Source: CAZICM01 sp964537685
GTDB lineage: Bacteria; Myxococcota_A; Polyangia; Polyangiales; Polyangiaceae
Direction: 5' to 3'
Length of the DNA: 64,000 bases
NCBI GenBank assembly: GCA_964537685.1
Contig: CAZICM010000036.1
Span: 1 to 64,000 of the forward strand
Translations under genes and position numbers: made by a program
Notes under the pieces: generated by a model
Seen by the model: the letters and a program-made list of their open reading frames with translations, nothing else
What the model was told of the DNA's origin: nothing
The model's database searches: none
Part shown: in pieces, positions 49,897-58,278 of the stretch
How positions within the stretch are numbered: position 1 is the stretch's first letter
Layout: each line of letters begins with the position of its first letter

Positions 49897-52071
49897 ATGA
49901 AGATCCTGCTGGTGGCGGCCAATCCTAAAGACACCGTTCGGCTTGAAGTGGACAAGGAATGGCGAGCCATCGCCGAAAAGCTAAAGACACTGCACCATAA
50001 GGCAAAGATTCAGACCGTATTCTGCCCTGCGGCCCGGCCCAATGATGTAAGGGCGGCTCTGTACGAGCATCGGCCTGAAGTCGTACATTTTAGCGGACAT
50101 GGTAACGATCCCGATGGAATTCTCATGGAAGGCGAAGACGGCAAGATCAAGGCGGTGAGCGCGGAAGCCTTGGGAGAGCTCTTTGTCCTCTTTAAAGACA
50201 CGGTGAGGCTGGTCGTCTTGAATGCCTGCTATTCGGAATCCCAAGCCAAGGCGATTTCGGAGCATATTGACTGTGTAATTGGAATGCGCGATGCCGTTGC
50301 GGACTTGGCCGCGATTGAGTTTTCCGTGGCGTTCTATGAAGCCCTGGGGAACGAACGCTCGGTATTGGATGCCTTTCGGGCTGGATACAATGCTCCTGGC
50401 CTAAACGATATCCCGGGAGAATACAAACCTGCACTCTTGGAGCGGCAGACTGGAATGGCCCAAGAGATCTTGCTGAGGTCCACGCCCTTGGCGCCGAAAA
50501 CACCTCCACCAAACCCCACGGAGATCGTCGAGAAGCTTGAAACCTGCTTAAAAGTGTGGGAAAGAAAGAACAAGCTTGAACCCGGGCGGCGCAAAGAATT
50601 GGAAAAAGAAATCGATGGCTATGTGCTGGAACTCAAGAAAAAGCCCATGCCTGAGCGGGGACAAAGCATCGCGGGAACGGAATTGATTCGAGAGATTGAA
50701 GGTGGCAACTTTGCGATGGTATGGCAATCGAGGGATTTAAAGACGGGGGAGAGCCGGGCCACCAAGATTTTTCATCGGGACAAGCTGACCCAGGGCAGGA
50801 TGCTCTATCGATTTAGGCGAAGCATCACGGCCATGGAGCGGCTGAGGGAGCACCGGGACGCGCCTCGAAGCATCGTTCGAATTCGAAGCGTGGAGGAGGA
50901 CCGGCTAGCCTTTGCCATGGACTACCTGCCGGGTGGGAACTTGGTGGATGTGGAGGATAGAGGCTGGAAGCTTGAGAAGAAGATTCAAGTGATGTGCGAG
51001 ATTGGCGAAGCGGTAGCGTTTGCACATCGGATGGGCGTCATTCACCGGGATATCAAGCCTGGGAACGTGGTCTTGGATAGCCAAGGGCATCCTGTGCTTA
51101 CGGATTTTGACATCGCGGATATTTTGTTTTTAACGCGGCTGTCGGTGCCGAGCGGAGGACTGGGGACGCAAATATTTGCGGCTCCCGAGCAATTGGTGGA
51201 AGCGGACACGGCGACGGAGCGGGCGGACATCTATAGTTTGGGGCGGCTTTTGTATTATTTGCTGCTGGAGCGTCCACCTGGGCTCCAAGTGGAGGACGAT
51301 CCGGCGTTGGAAAATCTGGGAGGATATCCGGCGGCGCTTGTGGCAATTGTGCGAAAAGCGACGCAATACAAGCCGGAGCGGCGATATGCCAACGTAGAGG
51401 AAATGATGGGGGAACTGCGGCGATATGAAAGCCGGGGGGCTCGAATCCGGGCGAAGGTGGGGCTGGGCTATCGCTGGGCGAAGCGGTACTGGCCCATGTT
51501 GGTGATTTTGGTCATGGTGGTCATCGGGTTGGGAGCATCGGCCATTTACTTTAGGCGGCAGGCGGAACTGGAACGGATCACGGCGGAGCAGGCGAAGAAG
51601 AGCGAGGAAGAGAGCAGGGCGAGAGAGGCGCTTGCGCTGGAGCTGGCGGGGCTTGGGGAGGGGATCAAGAAGGCGATGGAGGAGCTGGGGAGTGTGCAGG
51701 CAGAGATTGGACGATTGGAAGGATTATTGGATGGAGTTGAGAAGCGATTAGGCACTGGGAAGCTGGGGGAAAAAGAGCGGGAGGGATTGGAAGCGGAGAA
51801 GAAAGGACTGGAATTGAAGCTCAGCGAGAAGCGGAAGCGATGGGAGGAGATTCAGAACGAGCTTAAGGAGAAGGAGAAGCAGCGGGCGGCGCTTGCGGAG
51901 AAGGTGGGGAAGAGGCCGTTGGGGATGGCGTTGGGTTCGGCGGCTCCGGGTTCGGCGGCTCCGGGTTCGGCGGCTCCGGGTTCGGCGGCAACAGCGCCGC
52001 CTTTAATTCCGGAGCCAAAGGCCACTGGCAGTAGTCGGCCTGTGGATGATCGGGGAGGGGGTTTTTTATAG
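49897..52071 (+). CDS. CHAT-protease / Ser-Thr kinase fusion with membrane and coiled-coil tail
   Basis: A 724-residue protein. Residues 1-190: CHAT caspase-like domain with the catalytic dyad in EVVHFSGHG (His68) and VLNACYS (Cys111). Residues 190-270: helical linker. Residues 275-520: kinase domain with ATK (Lys about 290), HRDIKPGNVV (383-392), DFDIADI (Asp-Phe-Asp instead of Asp-Phe-Gly) and APEQL. Its glycine loop is altered (EGGNFAMV). A membrane helix at about 532-553, a long coiled coil (about 555-670) and a GSAAP tandem repeat (about 680-700) follow. CHAT domains cleave a partner in response to a signal; here kinase control is likely. ATG 49897 follows GGGGAG. It is convergent with the TPR lipoprotein gene. 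Confidence 0.88.
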   Translation: MKILLVAANPKDTVRLEVDKEWRAIAEKLKTLHHKAKIQTVFCPAARPNDVRAALYEHRPEVVHFSGHGNDPDGILMEGEDGKIKAVSAEALGELFVLFKDTVRLVVLNACYSESQAKAISEHIDCVIGMRDAVADLAAIEFSVAFYEALGNERSVLDAFRAGYNAPGLNDIPGEYKPALLERQTGMAQEILLRSTPLAPKTPPPNPTEIVEKLETCLKVWERKNKLEPGRRKELEKEIDGYVLELKKKPMPERGQSIAGTELIREIEGGNFAMVWQSRDLKTGESRATKIFHRDKLTQGRMLYRFRRSITAMERLREHRDAPRSIVRIRSVEEDRLAFAMDYLPGGNLVDVEDRGWKLEKKIQVMCEIGEAVAFAHRMGVIHRDIKPGNVVLDSQGHPVLTDFDIADILFLTRLSVPSGGLGTQIFAAPEQLVEADTATERADIYSLGRLLYYLLLERPPGLQVEDDPALENLGGYPAALVAIVRKATQYKPERRYANVEEMMGELRRYESRGARIRAKVGLGYRWAKRYWPMLVILVMVVIGLGASAIYFRRQAELERITAEQAKKSEEESRAREALALELAGLGEGIKKAMEELGSVQAEIGRLEGLLDGVEKRLGTGKLGEKEREGLEAEKKGLELKLSEKRKRWEEIQNELKEKEKQRAALAEKVGKRPLGMALGSAAPGSAAPGSAAPGSAATAPPLIPEPKATGSSRPVDDRGGGFL

Positions 52072-54523
52072 GCGGCGGAGCGGGGGTTTCGCCGAGAAGC
52101 GTGTTGATTTCGGCGATTAGTGGGGGGCTGTTGAGCTGTTGATAGATGGCTTTGACCTTTAGGCGGTAGTTGCGGGCTTGGTCGGGCTGACTTGCGCTTT
52201 CCTCGACGGTGGCCAGGGCGCGGAGCACGTCGGCTTGCCGTTCGAGAAAGCCGATGGAATTGGCCATTTTAAGCGTTTCCAGGAGACGGGAGCGGGCGGC
52301 GCTGGGGTTATTGGCATAGAGGGCGTCGAGGAGGGCGAGTTCCGTATTGGCGGAGATTTGGCCTTCGACGTAGCGGATGCGCTGGGCGAGTTCGAGGGAG
52401 CCCATGAAATGGTTTCTTGCGGTTTCCAGCGAAGCGGAAGGGTGTTTTTGTTTCAGGGCGATGACGTCGATTTTGCCCAGGATATACTTGGCTTCGATTT
52501 GTTGCTTGAGGCTACGCCATTCTTGGCTCTTTTCGAGGGATTCGTTGGACAATTCCCGGGCCTTGTCCAAATCGGGAGGCGTTTGGAGGGCGGAGATCCA
52601 GGCGAGGCCGCGCAGGGAATCGATTGTGGCTTCCCCATAGCGGTTGGCATCGAGAACTGTTTGATATAGATCTCGCGCCTGTTGAATTCGTCCTTGTTTA
52701 AGCAGCCATTTGGCAAATTGGGCTTGAAGCGATCGAGCTTCGGATGTGTCAATATCGTTCTGAATGATCGCCTTGTGAAACAGGATACAGGCTTCCTGTT
52801 GTTGACCCCTTCGCTGGTAGAGCTCAAACAGGGGACTTACAATCACCAATTTGACCCAAGGAATGTCGTTCGCATCGAGGGACGCCTCAATTTCTTTTAA
52901 AAACGCGCTGTTCTCTTGGTTAAGCCCTTGGAGTAGATCGAGATGGCCGAGTTCAACCAGCGCGTCCCACCGCTCCCCTTCATTATCAAGAGATTGACTT
53001 TTGCGAAATGCCTTGGAATACTCCTCCTTGGCTTTCTCCATCTCGCCCATTCCCTCAAAGATCTTGGCACGGTTATTCAAAGCGCGCGGGTGGTGGTGAT
53101 CGCCCTGAAAGTAGGGAGACTCAAGGAGTTGCCCATATCGTTGAAGAGCCTCCTCTAAGCGGCCATCGTTGTAAGCGTTGCTCGCGTCTTGTTGATAGGC
53201 TCGTGCGATAGGTGCAGCATTGAAACCCAATATCTCTTCCAGAGAACGAGGCTTTTCTGAATCCATCGAATAGAAAGATGCTTTAAGCTGCTCACGCCCT
53301 GCAGCAAACTGATTCTCCCCAAATAAGGCCAAAATGCGAAGCTTGAATGCCCGTTTATGCTGCTCTCCCTCAAACAGGCGACGCTCAATGACCCTATCCA
53401 GATAGGGTAAGGCAGATCCATAAAACCCAGCACCACTAAGGATCGGGCCAAGAATGGCTGCCGTCCATCCTTCGATATCGAGCTTTGTCGCCTCTTCCAA
53501 GCGAATTGCTTCAGACCTTCTTATGCACCATCCACTGATGAACTGGGGACGAACACAGTCCGGCCGATCACATACTACCTTCCAGCCAATCGTGCAGGCG
53601 GTATGATCTTCCCCAATGGAGACCCCGTCTGCAGACACGACCCGAATGAATGGAATATAGGCTGTTTCGGCCCTGAGGTGATCAGTCAATTCTCGGGCGA
53701 TCGAAGCACGTTCCCACATTTTTGCGCCGCTGGACGGCATTGCTTTGCCGATCGAAGCTGGTTGCGGTGGGCTATTTAGCACAATGATAGTCCTAGGCTC
53801 AGCAGCTAGGCTCTGCTCATGTGCACGTATCCAGTCCTGCTTGTCTGGTATGTTGAGCTGTGCGATTCTCTGAATGTTGGGTCGGGATTTATCGCTTGTG
53901 CGAATCAACGCGAATGATGGTAACATCTTCGAAGCTGTACCCAAAGACCCAGGCTCGAAGTATTGCACAACTTTCTGCTGCAACATGGTCAGGTCTGAGC
54001 CGTACAACAAGGGACGCTCATGCAAAGGTAGCCATAGCTCATAGGTAGGTTCTTGGAGATCCCACAATGGAATGTTCGGACCATCAGGCCACTGGCTGAA
54101 TTGGACGCCAGACTCAACAAGAAAAAAAAAGCTGCGAGCATCAAGATGGTACCAGTTAGAATTGGCAGTCTCAAACCGTTCGACAAGCACTCCCTCAAGC
54201 GAAGTGGAAGAGTCCTGAACCACCACATTCACCCTCGCGGTATCCACCCCCACTTCCTGCACTGCCCCAAAGCCTCCGGTACGACTTTCGCCAGGGTCAA
54301 ACCTCACCCAATCCCCCACCTTCCACCCATGCCCCGGAGGCAATCCCACCACATACATCCCCAATTGCCGCTCAGGCTGGCAAAACCTAGGCTTCCCCGG
54401 CTCCACCCGGCACTCCACGGGCGCTTGTAGAGGCACCTTCGCCCCCGGCACATGCGCCCCCGGCACCCCGCACCCCAACCCCAGCAACCCCAGCAACCCC
54501 ACCCATGCCCGCCAGCGTTTCAT
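51863..54523 (-). CDS. TPR lipoprotein convergent with the CHAT-kinase gene
   Basis: An 886-residue exported lipoprotein starting MKRWRAWVGLLGLLGLGC (lipobox LGLGC), preceded by GGAGGG at good spacing; the longer frame to 54571 is not needed. N-terminal part (about 20-370) has beta-rich segments without known motif (GLPPGHGWKVGDWVRFDPG, NSNWYHLDARSFFFLVES). TPR and related helix pairs fill about 375-830 (YLDRVIERRLFEGEQHKRAF, LYQTVLDANRYGEAT). The tail is Pro/Ser-rich with PPNPEP repeats. The last about 209 bp overlap the convergent CHAT-kinase gene, so both tails are encoded antisense. TPR + CHAT partner layouts are known, so it may be the sensor or substrate of the CHAT protease. Confidence 0.82.
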   Translation of the reverse strand: MKRWRAWVGLLGLLGLGCGVPGAHVPGAKVPLQAPVECRVEPGKPRFCQPERQLGMYVVGLPPGHGWKVGDWVRFDPGESRTGGFGAVQEVGVDTARVNVVVQDSSTSLEGVLVERFETANSNWYHLDARSFFFLVESGVQFSQWPDGPNIPLWDLQEPTYELWLPLHERPLLYGSDLTMLQQKVVQYFEPGSLGTASKMLPSFALIRTSDKSRPNIQRIAQLNIPDKQDWIRAHEQSLAAEPRTIIVLNSPPQPASIGKAMPSSGAKMWERASIARELTDHLRAETAYIPFIRVVSADGVSIGEDHTACTIGWKVVCDRPDCVRPQFISGWCIRRSEAIRLEEATKLDIEGWTAAILGPILSGAGFYGSALPYLDRVIERRLFEGEQHKRAFKLRILALFGENQFAAGREQLKASFYSMDSEKPRSLEEILGFNAAPIARAYQQDASNAYNDGRLEEALQRYGQLLESPYFQGDHHHPRALNNRAKIFEGMGEMEKAKEEYSKAFRKSQSLDNEGERWDALVELGHLDLLQGLNQENSAFLKEIEASLDANDIPWVKLVIVSPLFELYQRRGQQQEACILFHKAIIQNDIDTSEARSLQAQFAKWLLKQGRIQQARDLYQTVLDANRYGEATIDSLRGLAWISALQTPPDLDKARELSNESLEKSQEWRSLKQQIEAKYILGKIDVIALKQKHPSASLETARNHFMGSLELAQRIRYVEGQISANTELALLDALYANNPSAARSRLLETLKMANSIGFLERQADVLRALATVEESASQPDQARNYRLKVKAIYQQLNSPPLIAEINTLLGETPAPPPIKNPLPDHPQADYCQWPLAPELKAALLPPNPEPPNPEPPNPEPPNPTPSPTASSPPSPQAPPAASPSP
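51933..51990. repeat. 15-bp tandem repeat, coding on both strands
   Basis: GGGTTCGGCGGCTCC repeats nearly 3.9 times. On the plus strand it encodes GSAAP in the CHAT-kinase tail, on the minus strand PNPEP in the TPR lipoprotein tail. Both frames stay open across the repeat because the unit is 15 bp. Confidence 0.95.
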
Positions 54524-54727
54524 CGCCTCCCTCCTTCTCATCCCAAGCACCGTTGAGGCGTCCAACGCCATATAGCCCTATCAACAAATATAGGCAATAG
54601 GGTTTTTTTGCTTGGAGACCTGAGTGCCAAACAACGCCCGGGTGTTTATTCGGATAATAGATCAGATGCGCAAAAAAATCTTGCGCTCGCATCTAGATCG
54701 GCGTACGAAAGACGCCCGTGGCGCATC

Positions 54728-55204
54728 ATGAGCAACTATCCCATCACCCCCGCTGTTCGCGTCCTCCGGGAGCATAAGGTTCCCTTCTCCGTTCATATCT
54801 ACGCCTATGAAGAGCGGGGAGGCACCGCGCTCTCCTCCGAAAAATTGGGCGCCGATGAGCATTCCATTATCAAAACCTTGGTGATGGAAGATGAACATAA
54901 ATCCCCGCTGATTGTTTTGATGCACGGCGATAAACAGGTATCTCTAAAGCTATTGGCCAAGGCCCTGAATTGTAAAATGATTTCGCCTTGTTCCCCAGAA
55001 TCCGCCAATAAACATTCAGGCTATTTGGTCGGCGGAACTTCCCCCTTCGGGACCAAAAAAGCTATGCCCGTCTTTATGGAAAAAACCATTCTCGATTTGC
55101 CCAAGGTCTTGATCAACGGCGGCAAACGAGGCTTCTTGGTCGGAATGAATCCAATCGATATTCAGCGCATTTGCAAGGCCGTACTCGTCGAAGTGGGTAT
55201 CTAG
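54728..55204 (+). CDS. ybaK: Cys-tRNA(Pro)/Cys-tRNA(Cys) deacylase YbaK-like
   Basis: A 158-residue YbaK-type trans-editing hydrolase that removes Cys from mischarged tRNA-Pro. It has the SNYPITPAVRVLREHKVPFSVH start, KTLVMEDEH, VLMHGDKQVSLKLLAKAL and the conserved GYLVGGTSPFGTKKAMPVFMEKT block with the catalytic Lys position, then LINGGKRGFLVGM. Start ATG 54728. It is in a divergent position to the TPR lipoprotein gene, with no operon partner. Confidence 0.92.
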   Translation: MSNYPITPAVRVLREHKVPFSVHIYAYEERGGTALSSEKLGADEHSIIKTLVMEDEHKSPLIVLMHGDKQVSLKLLAKALNCKMISPCSPESANKHSGYLVGGTSPFGTKKAMPVFMEKTILDLPKVLINGGKRGFLVGMNPIDIQRICKAVLVEVGI

Positions 55205-55359
55205 GCGACCTTGTGCGCTGCCAGCGGTCTGCCCCAAACTGGAGCGCAGCGGTTCTATAGGACCTTTCTCATCGAGCTCCATCCCGCGCATCAATTGCAA
55301 CATTTTTCTTGTTCACTTCCATTTATCGAGATGATAGAAGCGAACAAGAGAGACGCAAA

Positions 55360-57144
55360 ATGCAGATGCGCATATTAAATCCAGGAACTCTATTTGCGGG
55401 CCGCTATCAAGTCGTCGCCTGCATCGCACACGGCGGAATGGGCACGGTTTACGAAGCGATTCACGCCGAAACAGGCCGCCGCTGCGCGCTGAAAATCATG
55501 CTTCCCGAAATGGTGCAAAGCGCCGAGCTGCGCGAACGCTTTCGGCTCGAAGCCCGCGCCGCCGTCCGCATCGAAAGCGAGTTTGTTGTCGATGTGCTCG
55601 ATGCTGGCATCGATGAATCAGGTCAAATGCCTTTTTTGGTGATGGAGTTTTTGCGCGGCGAAGAACTGCATTCGCTGCTGAAACGCGCCGGAAGGCTGAA
55701 TGCGGCCGATGTGGTTTTGTATTTAGAGCAGGCCGCGAGCGCGCTCGACAAAGCTCATCGGGTGCGAATCGTTCACCGCGATCTCAAGCCCGGAAATTTG
55801 TTTGTTACCCGCCGCGATGATGGCTCGGTGCGCATTAAACTTCTCGATTTTGGAATCGCAAAACTCGTGGCCGAAACGGCGACCGGCGCGCATGCGACAC
55901 GCAGCATCGGTACCCCGATGTATATGGCGCCCGAACAATATCAAACCCATCATGTAGTCTCGCCGGCCACGGATATCTATGCGCTGGGCATGCTTGCGTT
56001 TACGATGCTGGTGGGCAAGCCTTATTGGGCCGACGAAGCGGATGCGGGCGCAAATGTTTTTAGTTTTGCGGCCGTGGCGATGCATGGACCGCAAGAGCGG
56101 GCTTCGGTGCGGGCGTTCCGGCGGGGCGTTCGGCTGTCTTCGGGGTTCGATGCATGGTTTGCCAAAATCACGTCGGCCCTTCCGGCGCAGCGCTATACAA
56201 CCGCTGGCGAAGCCATTTCGGCGCTGAAGCAGGCGCTTTTTTATCCGCAGGGCGGCGCGGGAGAGACGGCCCTGATGGCGCCGGCGGGTTTTGGTTATCA
56301 AGCGGCGATGGGCTCCTACCGGACGGCTTCACCGCCCCCGCCTTCGATGCCCTCCAGTTCCAGTGCCAACGCGGCGAGTATCTCCAATGAAGCCATGGTG
56401 GGAGACGATGAAGACAGTATTGCCACGCGGGCACTTCCTTTAGATTTTTCGCCGAGCGCTGCCAATCCCCTGCCTTCCTTTCTTCAGGCGCAGACCAAAG
56501 CCTCATCGCCCGAGCCCATCCGTCCCCCGCCATCGCTCCGCGCCTGTTCTCCGGCTCTTCCGCCCGCGGATCTGCCCGTCTCTCCAGCACCGCTTAAAGA
56601 AACATCCCCCCTTCCCATTGCCGAAAAATCGCCGCTGGAGACCACGGTGGCCAAAGGCCGTCTCCCCGACATTATGGGGCCTGCTCCCGCGGCAGCTCAA
56701 CAGAAGCAGAGAAAGCTGGCCACCTATGCCTTTTTGGGGAGTACCACGGCCGTGCTTGGTGTGGCCTTGGGGGCATCGCTGCTTATAACAGCGCCCGGCG
56801 AAAAGACCGTTGAAGGCCCAATGCCCGTGGGGAGCATGGTAGAGACGAGCGCTGTTCCTTCGTCGGACCCCGCCCCTTCATCATCATCATCGGCCACCGT
56901 TCCTGTGCCCGCGGTCAGCGCCGAGCCGACTCAGACAGGCGATCCAATACCCCCGCCTCCACCTACTATGGCGACACCAGGTCTGATAAGGGAGAACCCA
57001 TTCACAGCACCACACCCAGTCGCGCCTCCCCCTCGCTCCTCGGAGGCTCCGGCGATTTCTACAACCGCCCGCGTGGTTCCTGCTCCAGTCAAAAAGCCCG
57101 AAAAATCAAGCACAAAACCCCCGAAGCACTGGATCGATGACTGA
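55360..57144 (+). CDS. Serine/threonine protein kinase with C-terminal membrane anchor
   Basis: A 594-residue eukaryotic-like kinase. The kinase domain (about 12-290) has GGMGTVYEA, the ATP lysine in CALKIM, HRDLKPGNLF (His about 139), LLDFGIAKL and GTPMYMAPEQ. A Pro/Ser-rich linker follows (about 300-460), then a membrane helix (LATYAFLGSTTAVLGVALGA) and a Ser/Pro-rich external tail ending in basic residues. Start ATG 55360 has GAGAG upstream; the longer frame to 55309 is unlikely. The next gene starts 47 bp after and has its own ribosome site, and is likely functionally linked as in other myxobacterial kinase loci. Substrates unknown. Confidence 0.9.
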   Translation: MQMRILNPGTLFAGRYQVVACIAHGGMGTVYEAIHAETGRRCALKIMLPEMVQSAELRERFRLEARAAVRIESEFVVDVLDAGIDESGQMPFLVMEFLRGEELHSLLKRAGRLNAADVVLYLEQAASALDKAHRVRIVHRDLKPGNLFVTRRDDGSVRIKLLDFGIAKLVAETATGAHATRSIGTPMYMAPEQYQTHHVVSPATDIYALGMLAFTMLVGKPYWADEADAGANVFSFAAVAMHGPQERASVRAFRRGVRLSSGFDAWFAKITSALPAQRYTTAGEAISALKQALFYPQGGAGETALMAPAGFGYQAAMGSYRTASPPPPSMPSSSSANAASISNEAMVGDDEDSIATRALPLDFSPSAANPLPSFLQAQTKASSPEPIRPPPSLRACSPALPPADLPVSPAPLKETSPLPIAEKSPLETTVAKGRLPDIMGPAPAAAQQKQRKLATYAFLGSTTAVLGVALGASLLITAPGEKTVEGPMPVGSMVETSAVPSSDPAPSSSSSATVPVPAVSAEPTQTGDPIPPPPPTMATPGLIRENPFTAPHPVAPPPRSSEAPAISTTARVVPAPVKKPEKSSTKPPKHWIDD

Positions 57145-57190
57145 ACCTATTTCCCCCATGTCGTTCACCAATCCCGCAAAGAGAATCAAC

Positions 57191-58153
57191 ATGAAGACAA
57201 AGCCAATACTTGTGCTGTCCGTCCTTCTTTGGATCGCAAACCCCACGTACTCCCAAGCCCAGACCCCACCTGAGTACGAACCGCCGATATCCGAAGAAGA
57301 CAAGAATCTCGCCTCAACGCTCTTCAAGGCTGCTGTGAAGGATATGATAAATGAGCACTACGAAGAAGCCTATCGCAAACTTGTTGAAAGCCGCAGGCTC
57401 AACGCGAAACCCGGCACGCTCTTCACCTTGGCCGAATGTGAAGGACTTCTCAATCGTCTCCAATCGGCCAAAGTACATTATCAAGAATTTATTTACGCCG
57501 TCGGCGAATTGCCCGAAGAACAACAAGTAAAATATAGAGATCGCTTGAAGAATGCATCGACCGCTGTGGCAAAGCTCGAAACCCAGATTCCAAAAATTCG
57601 TTTTGAAATGCCACCTGATTGGAATCCCAATATTGTCGTTCGGGTGGATGGACTTGTCTTTACAAGCGAAGCCCTTCATTCGGACTATGCAGTCGACCCT
57701 GGACAGCACACGGTCACGACCCAGCTCAAGGATGGCCCTATTCATGAAGAGCAGCATACCTTGGCCCAAGAAGAAGTTTGGACCTTAAGGCTTCGGGCGC
57801 CTCCCTTGGCACCACCCAAAATCCTTCCGCCGCCCCAACCCGCGCCGCCCGCGCCCCGCGCGCGGGAGGCACCAAAGACCTCGTCCAATCCGGTGACGGC
57901 CTACGTGCTCGGTGGCTTGGCATTGGCGTCCATAGGCGCAGGAGCAGCTATAGCAAATGTGAGCAGCCTCGGGGAAGAAGACAAAAAATTTGGCGTCGGA
58001 TTAACCATGGGTCTAGGCCTGGGCTTGTTGGCCGGCTCGGTAGGGGTCCTCATAAGCTATCGATCGTCTCCATCCCCCAAATCCGCCCACATTCGCCCCC
58101 AGCTCGCCGCCTCTCCCCAAGGCGCATTCGTCGGACTCAACGGCGCATTTTAA
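57191..58153 (+). CDS. Exported protein paired with a Ser/Thr kinase
   Basis: A 320-residue protein with a signal peptide (MKTKPILVLSVLLWIANPTYS, cut about residue 24). A helical TPR-like region spans about 35-130 (LFKAAVKDMINEHYEEAYRKL with LVESRRLNAKPGTLFTLAECE), then a beta-rich PEGA-like stretch about 140-220 (VVRVDGLVFTSEAL and GQHTVTTQ). A Pro-rich stretch and two membrane helices (about 245-265 and 275-298) follow. The layout is common next to myxobacterial kinase genes. MKTK start has AAAGAG upstream; the longer frame from 57137 overlaps the kinase stop. Confidence 0.78.
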   Translation: MKTKPILVLSVLLWIANPTYSQAQTPPEYEPPISEEDKNLASTLFKAAVKDMINEHYEEAYRKLVESRRLNAKPGTLFTLAECEGLLNRLQSAKVHYQEFIYAVGELPEEQQVKYRDRLKNASTAVAKLETQIPKIRFEMPPDWNPNIVVRVDGLVFTSEALHSDYAVDPGQHTVTTQLKDGPIHEEQHTLAQEEVWTLRLRAPPLAPPKILPPPQPAPPAPRAREAPKTSSNPVTAYVLGGLALASIGAGAAIANVSSLGEEDKKFGVGLTMGLGLGLLAGSVGVLISYRSSPSPKSAHIRPQLAASPQGAFVGLNGAF

Positions 58154-58278
58154 AAATCCGCATCGATTGCAGCCCGCGCGCAAGACCTGCACCCCCTCAA
58201 TCTCCACTTCCCCTATACGCCAAGCGTGGCATATCCCATGCTTCTATGACGGGTCTCCCTATTTACAAGGATTCCCCC

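Noticed and set aside
54560..54620. Terminator-like hairpin CCCTAT...ATAGGG followed by a T run
   Set aside because: It points in the plus direction, where no plus-strand gene ends nearby; the stem is only 6 bp with a 15-nt loop, so a role is not supported.
57778..58278. N-terminal extension of the M15-like gene
   Set aside because: This part is the shadow of the preceding kinase-partner gene, and a good ribosome site precedes ATG 58279.
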